Source: Gaeumannomyces sp. JS-464
Lineage: Eukaryota > Ascomycota > Sordariomycetes > Magnaporthales > Magnaporthaceae
Direction of reading: 5' to 3'
NCBI GenBank assembly: GCA_002197995.1
Contig: NGZR01000006.1
Span: 1-64,000 of the forward strand
Length of the DNA stretch: 64,000 nucleotides
Of the stretch, positions 57,201 to 64,000 are shown one piece after another (the stretch's first letter is position 1; each line of letters starts with the position of its first letter). Below the pieces are notes generated by a model. That model was not told the DNA's origin, made no database searches, and worked only from the letters and a program-made list of their open reading frames with translations. The translations under genes were made by a program, and so were the position numbers.

Positions 57201-59051
57201 ACATGTGGATATGCGTGTAAGGTGTCAAGTCCATGGCCGTGATCTTCATGTTCAGGCAGGCGCGGTTCAAGTTGTAGCCCTCGAAGTAGCCGATGCTCAT
57301 GCTTTGGAGGGGTGGCGAGCCGACGAGAACATCCGTACCGCAGTTTGAGATGCAGCCGTTCTCACCAGGGGCCGACGTCCCGGGTGCGCCCGTTGATGAT
57401 CGCGAGACTGTGCAAAAGTCCTTGTTGATGCCGCACTGGCCATGCTTGTTCTGGAGAGCGCGACATGTTAGAAACTGCAGGTTACATAACTACCAACAAG
57501 CAAGCACACTAGGAGACAATACGTACGCAGCAAGACTTGAGAGGACAAGGGTTGAGGCTGGCAAGCGAAACACCTGGCCCAGGCTGGGCAGTGCCACGCT
57601 TCTGCGGGCCGCAGACAGCGTTGGGGATTGTGGCCGGCATGGGAGGCGCGCCGGAACTCAAGCAGATGTTCTGGTAGGCCTGGACGTTGGAGCAGCCCTG
57701 CCATCCCCAAGTCTGGGTGTTGAACTTCTCAATGTCGTCGTTCGTCAAAAGATTGGCTGCAGACAACGACGAGCATGTGTCACCTGGCACGACGTAGTGC
57801 GAGAAGCAGGTCCCATCAGCATTGGGCTTCGGGCGGAAATCGGGCATGTCGCCATCCGAGCAACAGACGTGCTGCCCACCTACAGCGTCGAGCACAAGGT
57901 ACTACTTGGATTGTAAGTGATGAAGGTGTTGCCCAAGATGCCGCACTGAGCAGCCAAACTCGCGCCTGCTCGAGCGTGTCAGCGGACGACATCTTCAAAT
58001 GAAGGGTGAACAGCATCATCAGCAAGATCTTACCTACAGCTATCTCCGGAGACGGCCTTGATAGTGCGACAAAGGCACGTCGGCCAAGCCTGCTGTGCAT
58101 AGTGTTCTGGACACGGGAGGTATTGCTTCCCGAAGGAGCACTCCCGTTTCCATAGCTGAAGGTGCCGTTGATGCAGGGCTGGGGATCGACAAGGTCACGT
58201 CCTGCCAGGACTCCTCGTGCTCGTAGGAGGTGATGCATTCGCCCGATGCCCACGCAGCCACGGCGCCCTGAACGAGGCCCAGATCACGGTCCCCTGACGG
58301 CAATACCGAAGCTGTACCTCGAGCTTCTGCCTTCTTTGGCGCACAGCTGCGCGACTGCGCTGCCTGAAAAGCCAGTGCTCTTGATCTTGGTGATGAACTG
58401 TCGCAACACGGAGGCTGGGAGGTCACGGACACCAGAGCCTGCGAAGAGACCGAGGGCGACCGAGTTGGAGTAGGCGAAGGAGGTGACGTCAGTGCAATTG
58501 GAGCCTCGCTGGGACAAGCTATTCCCAAGGGAAGTCGACGCGGCCTCGAAATCGTCCAGCGTCGCCGGCGAACTGGGCTTGTTGAAAGCCAGCTGCAGTG
58601 GCTCCTGAACTTTTGTCAAGCCGCCCTTGGGTACACAGGACGACAAGGCGTGGGTGGTGGTGTCTGTGGGGCTTTCGCCAGCAGTGGTACTCGCGGTACA
58701 AGTGCGGATGACCTGCTCGTTGCGTAGTGAGTTGAAGAGAGGAAAGTCGACCAGCATGGTCTCGTTGCACATGGAGAGTCGGCCGAGCCGGGTGTACATG
58801 GTCCAGTTCCCTGGACTTGACCCCGATTCGTTGCATCCAGCAGGACAACGGCTCAGCACCAATCCGACGAGCTCCGGCTCAAGTGTGTTGTTGGTGTCAC
58901 CTGGTGGAATGGCAGTCGTGGTTTGGAGTGGATGTGCTGCCAAGTATGAACTGAGCGTGTCTGAACCACCCTTCATTGCCGTGGCCTGCTGCGCCAGGAA
59001 CAGCGCCACGGCACCCGCCCCTGCCGAGAAGGGGCGTGGTGAGAACAACAT
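53553..59051 (-). CDS. Killer-toxin-like GH18 chitinase, LysM/hevein, with C-terminal hevein array (frameshifted as read)
   Basis: ATG at 59,051, signal peptide (about residues 1-25). Order: killer-toxin-like N-terminal domain to about 58,200; LysM 1 (about 57,890-58,060) and LysM 2 (about 57,650-57,800); hevein-type domain (HGQCGINKDFC, about 57,450); GH18 with LSLGGWAFS and the catalytic DGIDIDWE (about 56,970-57,100); Gly/Cys-rich segment (about 55,450-55,570); C-terminal domain (TVYNIKGWGTDGGN, CVERAIVAAGGPK); four hevein repeats to the stop at 53,553. Clear introns include 54,775-54,863 (GTGAGT...CCAG) and ones near 56,900, 57,500 and 58,000. Single-base shifts occur at homopolymers (56,058-56,062; 57,111-57,114; 58,291-58,294) and elsewhere, and a TAG lies near 57,890. 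The enzyme would be secreted and cut chitin. Subgroup C chitinases often sit near LysM effectors; none is identifiable here. Confidence 0.85.
54775..54863 (-). other. Chitinase intron
   Basis: 89 nt, donor GTGAGT, acceptor CCAG. Joins ACQY-Q to MNAFTYYRFTVYNIKG in frame, which links the GH18 part to the C-terminal domain and hevein array. Confidence 0.8.
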
Positions 59052-60733
59052 GGTAGATCACCCAATGGCCAGGCAAGGAATGTGTGAAGAGGGGGAAACG
59101 CGGACGAGAGAGCAGGAGAAAAGGCTCGGGGCAAGACCCTGAAAGCAGTGGCGGGATGTCTTATAGGGGCACTTCATCTTTGCTCCAGAAGAAGGCAGAA
59201 AGGCGCGGTTCCATTATGCACTACAACTCCCCTGAGCAAGGCGTTACCTGGCTGGCCACGAGAAGGTTCCTCAAGACATATGATCGAACTCGGCATCCTG
59301 CTAAGAACTCGTCCGGTAAGCCCACGGAAACATCCAGGACCCTCAAGGGCCTCCACTTCGGTTTTCCGTCGGTTTGAAGCGGTTCACACGGCTCCAAAGC
59401 GTCTTCCGCAATTGGGCGCAGGCGGCCTTTCAGGGGACAGGCGATCCCGCCGGACGTCAACATGCCCAAGAGCAGGGGCGCGCCGCTGCGGCCGACCGAG
59501 ATGGGCGAGCCGGTGGTCATTAGCTGAAGGCAGGCGTTCCACGAGGTTAAGTCGGGCGAGACGCCGCCGGCACAGTTCCTGTACAAAGCGGCGCACTGCC
59601 GGCGCTTCATCCGGCAGGAGTAGCTGACCAACGTGACTGAGATGTGGAAGGATGCGGCCGACGTGGCGTGGGGCGGGCCAGGTGCGTCAAGGGCAGCTCG
59701 ACGGGCGCCGGCGACACGATCGGGGTCGGCGGTAAGGACAAGGCGGACACGGGGCCGTACAGCGACGACGTCAGGTCCGCGGCCAGGTACACGGGCGTCG
59801 GGTCGGTCAACGGCGGCGAGGCACATAAGGGTAAGTCGCCAGGAACTCGTTCTGGCGGCAGACGTGGGGGAAGAGAGGTTTCCGGAGGCTTTCCGGGGGC
59901 AGAGATAAGAAAGAACCAGCTCGGCCTCGGCCAAAGCGCCGCCCACCGACTGTTCGTGGGTGCGGCAGTTGTGGCTGGGCTGCTTTGCATGTGAAATCCA
60001 GGCACCGCGATTCGTTATGACCAGTCCACCTTGTCTTCATACCCGTCTTTTTTAGGCGTGCAGCTGTTAGCGGTCTGTACAGACGGTCCGTTCCCCAGGG
60101 CCTCCCGGGCTTCGCGCGGCAAGACAGGGCCTGCCCCTTACTGAGTAGCGACCGCCCCACAGTGAACTACCGGTGATTGAGGAGGTCGAGGATCCGCGTT
60201 TCGAGGTCCCCCAAGCCCCGCCTGCTCCTTGGTCCGGCCACCCCTGGCGGGCAAACTGCGGTGACATCGGTCCCGAAATGTTGTCGCCGAATGACTCCGA
60301 TGCGATGGAAAGGTGCAGGGTGGAGGTGTATATAGGGCGATTTTAGCCGCACGGGTAGGCCTCCGCTGCGGGCCCGCGCTTCTTGTTTACGTTTTCTTGG
60401 CTCGGACCCTTTTTAAATCCCGCTGCCGCCGAAACAACAGCATAATCCGGCCCGCAAATCACTGGTGCGTGGACCACGCGTGCTGGCATGGCATCATTAC
60501 CAAAGTCTCAAAGGGTTCAAAAGCAGAGTGGCCCAGTTCTCGGAGGATTGGGATGAAGGCTTGTTTTTGCACACCAGCCTGGACATTTTACAGCATCGCC
60601 TTAATAACATCGTCTCTTCTCCCAGCCGTGGAACTACAGTCTCTCGCATCGCGCGCCGCTTTGTACCAAGTTTACAGTTTCAATAACTCCTGACACGCGA
60701 AAGACCGTCCGAACAGACCAGCAGCCGCCCATC
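59052..60733. other. Unassigned GC-rich region upstream of the chitinase
   Basis: The minus strand has a 241-codon frame (59,221-59,946) with SPDLTSWNACLQLMTTGSPI and further Pro-rich frames (59,607-60,005). They look partly protein-like but match no family I know and overlap one another. A decayed or frameshifted gene is possible. The chitinase promoter should lie in 59,052-59,220. Confidence 0.25.
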
Positions 60734-62767
60734 ATGGCCAGCTCTGTAAACGTCGACACGGCCTGGCTGCAGAACCAGCTCCAGGGCAAGGGCTCTGGCG
60801 GACCTGCTCCTCGAGTTCGACAGCTCCACCATCGCCCTGACTCGCAGCCTTGGTATTGATGCCCGTTATTGCGAGCTACATATTTGGCACAAGACGGACA
60901 GCAAGGTCCCGTCATCAACGCGCCGGGGCCTTTGAGCTCACCATCCAGAAGAAGTTTGAGTACGTTACCAAGGGCGTCGAATATCTGCGCGAGGGCCGAA
61001 GGCGCACCCCGGCAAGCCCTTCAAGGTCCTGACCAACATCGGGCCCATGACTATCTTTCCTCCGGACCGGGAACGAGATCAAGAACCAGAAGACGCTCAC
61101 TTCGCAAGGCAACAGTCACGTATTCAATCCTGAAGCAGCCTTCCATGTGCTCCTGGTGCTATTCTCCTCACTGTACCGTCCCATCATACGGGCTCTGACA
61201 ATGGCTTCTGGCGGCCGTCTTCTGCGCGCAGATGGTTCCGTTCAGCCCCGCCGCCACGGGGACCACCGAAATGCTTGACCGCCAGGACGAGCTCTTGCAG
61301 AAGGTGATCACGAAGCACCTGACAAAGCGGCTAAGTAAGTTCCCAAGTGCGCAACAAGGGCGGCTGTACTGTTTGGGCCATGTCTCTAGGGTCCTGGCAA
61401 CGAATATTAACGTCTCACCTCGCGCGTCCTCTCCCAAGACACCGTCACGGAGCACTCGCCCTCGAGGTCTCGTTTGCGCTTAAGAAAATTTGCCGATAAT
61501 TCTGGTACGTTGGCCAGCCTTGTGGACAATCGAGAGAAGAGCATGGGCAACAGCCATAGACTGGGGCTGTGCACCGCTGACAACAGTGGCACCAGGCTGG
61601 ACGAGATCAAGATATCGCCCGCCCTCACCGATGTCGTCGCCCGGCTCTCGTCTCGCGTGTTTCTGGGCGCGGAGACTGCCGGGACGAGCAGTGGCTCGAC
61701 ATCACCAAGAACTTCACCATAATCTTCAACGGCGCATTCAGACCATGCAACTCTTTCCCCGGTGGACCAGGCCGTTCGTCTACTACCTCCACCCCATCTG
61801 CAGACAGGCACACGCCATCTACCAGCGGGGCTGCGCCATTGTGGAGCCGCAGGTGGCGGCGCGGCGCAAAGAGAGGGCCGAGTGCGCGGCAAAGGGGGTG
61901 CCCGCGCCCAAGTACAACGACGCCATCGAGTGGGCCGACCTCGAGCTCGGCGACAAGGAGCCTCTCAAGCCCACCGATTTCCAGCTCGCCTTTTCCTTCG
62001 TCGCCATCCACACAACGTCGGATCTCCTGAGCCAGTCCCTGCTGCATCTGGCCGCGAATCCCGAGGCCGTCGAGGCGGTGAGGCAGGAACTGCTCGAGGT
62101 TTTGCCGGCCAACGGATGGAAGAAGACGGCGCTCGCGAACCTGAAGCTCCTCGACAGCGCCATCAAGGAGGCCAGAGGCTGAAGCCCATCTTGTCTGGTG
62201 AGGCACCCCCTTGACCCCGCAAAGCCTTCCCCATAGCTTCTTCTGGTGTTTTCCCGTAGTCGTTTGGCCCCGCCTTCACCAGGTCGGCCATTCCGTTGCT
62301 GACGAGAACCGCTTGAACGCAGCCAACATGATTCGCGAGGCGACCGAGGATACCACGCTCGAGGACGGCACTACGCTGTACAAGGGGAGCGCATGGCGTG
62401 GACGCGTCTCCCCTCCGGGACCCCAAAGTTTACGAGAACCCGAACCAGTTCGACGCCTACCGCTTCTACGAGCGGCGCAAGCTGGCCGGCGGCGAGCACA
62501 AGGCGCAGCTCGTGTCGCCCAACCCCGAGCACGTGACCTTTGGCTATGGCAAGTACATGTGCCCCGGCCGCTTCTTCGCCGCCAACGAAATCAAGCTGGC
62601 GCTCTGCCACCTGCTGCTCAAGTACGACTGGAAGCTTGCCGACGGCACCACCTGGACCCCATTCACTTTGGCACGGACCCGATCGTCAATCCCGAAAGCA
62701 AGCTCCTGTACGCCGGCGCAAGGAGGAGATCGACCTCGACTCGCTGGCCGTCGACAACGCCGAGTGA
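60734..62767 (+). pseudogene. Cytochrome P450 (fungal monooxygenase), fragmented
   Basis: Fragments follow P450 order in all three plus frames: KKFEYVTKGVEYLREGRR (about 60,950), KPFKVLTNIGPMTIFPP (about 61,010-61,065), DVVARLSSRVFLGAE (61,630), DITKNFTIIFNGAF (61,700), the I-helix region FVAIHTTSDLLSQSLLHL (62,000), WKKTALANLKLLDSAIKEAR (62,120-62,175), [16 protein letters not shown] (62,430), and the heme-binding [14 protein letters not shown] with its Cys (62,540-62,585). The arrangement resembles ent-kaurene-oxidase-like and related fungal P450s of secondary metabolism. The ATG at 60,734 (MASSVNVDTAWLQNQLQGKG) lacks an obvious membrane anchor. At least six frame changes and incomplete segments make it non-functional as read. 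Introns explain only some of them (one is likely near 62,180-62,300). Confidence 0.7.
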
Positions 62768-63223
62768 TTGGCCGGCGAGAGCGAGGCAGGCCATGGGGGC
62801 GGCGGTTGGCCCGGTCCACGCCCACCGACATAACGTAACGACGAGCTGAATGGTGGCGTTTTTCCCCGAACGCATAATAGGTAGACAGCGGCATAGGGGC
62901 ATGGAAGCGAGGAGAAGCGTTAGGGGATGGGTGCATCCTGGAGTTGCAAGATTGCTTCCGGTTGCGAATTTCGGTTGGGAGAGTTTTGTACCATTATCGT
63001 GCTTCCCCTTCAGGGGATGCACGCACGTCCACTGGTCGATATCGGCCGGTTTCGGAGCTGCATACTTTTTTCCCTTTGTTATCAGTTTTCCCCGTCCATG
63101 TTTTTTTTCTGTCCCCGCCCTGCATTTGAACGTGGGGATTGGGTGCGCCCGCACCGCTTTGGATAACTTTACCAGGTTGGGACCAAAGGGTCTGGGGATG
63201 GAAAAAAGAGAGAGAAAAAGGAG
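62768..63223. other. Intergenic region
   Basis: No gene supported. Long overlapping frames on both strands (for example 62,850-63,269 plus) look like chance, and the region leads into the 5S rRNA terminator. Confidence 0.4.
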
Positions 63224-63230
63224 AAAAAAA
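63224..63230 (-). terminator. Pol III terminator of the 5S gene
   Basis: Run of seven T on the minus strand directly after the 5S 3' end. Confidence 0.75.
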
Positions 63231-63348
63231 CATACAACACCGAGGATTCCCCAGTGGTCACCCACCTGAGTACTAGTTCGGCCCTCACTGGTTTGACTAG
63301 GGGAGAGCGGACGGGATCCCGTATATTCCAGTGGGTATGGTCGTATGT
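63231..63348 (-). rRNA. 5S ribosomal RNA
   Basis: 118 nt on the minus strand, starting ACATACGACCATACCCACTG and ending GGAATCCTCGGTGTTGTATG, the standard ends of ascomycete 5S rRNA. The internal control region (CGGGATCCCGTCCGC, then CTAGTCAAACCAGTGAGGGC) is intact. 5S genes are dispersed singly in filamentous ascomycetes, which fits. Small departures from the usual sequence (GAATATACGGG; CCCCTAGTC) may mark a pseudogene copy or an indel. Confidence 0.93.
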
Positions 63349-63510
63349 GCTAGTTTATCCAATGCGTCTGACTTATAGAGGATCTTCATCCCGTTGGTGC
63401 TTCCATTTGTATTTCCCTTAGTGCCGACCTAGGTATCTTGGGGGATATCACAGCTCGGGAAACTACCAGCCTGGCCCTCAGCCTTTATCCAGAGGTTCTC
63501 ATCTTGTTCA
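63349..63510. other. Short intergenic stretch, 5S upstream region
   Basis: Nothing else recognised. Confidence 0.4.
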
Positions 63511-63999
63511 TCACTCGTCCAATTTCGGTCGTTTGTGAGGAGGCTCGGCGCTTATGTCTAGCCTTAGCTGGGCTGGACTGAGCGGGATGGTCTTCTTTCC
63601 GACCAACAGGGTCTCCGCCCCGAGACCGTTCCTCACCGTGTCGTCAGGCCCCAAGCCGAACGCTGTGTGCATAATACCGTCCTCGTTCCTGGACGAGTAT
63701 TTGGTGTCGACTCTGACGACAAGCGATTCCTCACCAAGGAAGGGTCTATAAAGAGTAAGACCTCGCGGCGGCGAGCAGACATGCTTGCGGTTGCCTTGAT
63801 GGGGAAGGTTCGCGGGTGCTAGTAATGTACTGGCCCCAGGACCCATGCTGGTAGGAGGCCTTGCGCAACATGACATGTACGTCCAGGGGGAGGTTTTTCT
63901 CCCCTTTGGTACGCCGAGTTCTATCGAGGTCATGCAAACCACGGGAACCTGGTCTTTGTGGGCGAGCGGTATGGACATAGTTCTGGGAATCTTAATCAT
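63511..63999 (-). CDS. C-terminal exon of an unrecognised protein, cut by the window end
   Basis: 162 codons on the minus strand with a stop at 63,511-63,513, running into the window edge. The last half (LTLYRPFLGEESLVVRVDTK, NEDGIMHTAFGLGPDDTVRN, LGAETLLVGKKTIPLSP) looks coding and ends with a basic PPHKRPKLDE tail that could be a nuclear signal. The N-terminal third may include intron. No family recognised. Confidence 0.45.
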   Translation of the reverse strand: MIKIPRTMSIPLAHKDQVPVVCMTSIELGVPKGRKTSPWTYMSCCARPPTSMGPGASTLLAPANLPHQGNRKHVCSPPRGLTLYRPFLGEESLVVRVDTKYSSRNEDGIMHTAFGLGPDDTVRNGLGAETLLVGKKTIPLSPAQLRLDISAEPPHKRPKLDE

Positions 64000-64000
64000 T

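Overview
The window reads as the nuclear genome of a filamentous ascomycete, most likely a sordariomycete and possibly a hypocrealean. The signs are short GT..AG introns, Clr5-domain genes, a killer-toxin-like GH18 chitinase with LysM and hevein domains, a DUF3435 recombinase, a dispersed 5S rRNA gene, Tad-like LINEs, Fot1/pogo transposons and a large RIP-like mutated AT-rich block. The exact genus cannot be read from the sequence.

Layout. 1-1.7 kb is a decayed Clr5-domain gene on the minus strand. 1.85-13.7 kb holds two nearly identical GC-rich Tad-like LINEs in head-to-head orientation, forming a palindrome with about 5.6-kb arms around a spacer of about 0.5 kb. 13.7-47.36 kb is an AT-rich graveyard of nested, C-to-T mutated transposons: five Fot1/pogo elements (P1-P5), a complete Copia element inside P3, a solo Gypsy LTR inside P1, a small LTR element (1,976 bp) inside a DUF3435 recombinase relic, and pieces of at least three Gypsy chromoviruses. 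The AT-rich block ends at the 3' LTR of the last Gypsy copy.

47.4-64 kb is ordinary GC-rich sequence. It has a fragment that may come from a WD40/NLR-type gene, an intact two-exon Clr5-ankyrin gene, a predicted small membrane protein, an unrecognised gene with frameshifts, a multi-exon secreted chitinase (killer-toxin-like N-terminus, 2 LysM, hevein, GH18, then four C-terminal hevein repeats), a broken cytochrome P450, a 5S rRNA gene and the end of an unrecognised gene. Many frameshifts in the GC-rich genes are single-base changes, several at homopolymers. They may be assembly indels rather than true gene death, and the annotation keeps the two explanations apart.

How it fits together. The right flank is compatible with a secreted chitin-active locus next to a Clr5-ankyrin gene, bordering a fast-evolving repeat compartment. 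I found no clearly new multi-gene system. The most interesting items are the chitinase with its added hevein array, the DUF3435 recombinase relic carrying a gag-only LTR element, the un-mutated LINE palindrome beside a heavily mutated block, and a thrice-repeated extended CCAAT motif in the promoter region beside the Clr5-ankyrin gene.
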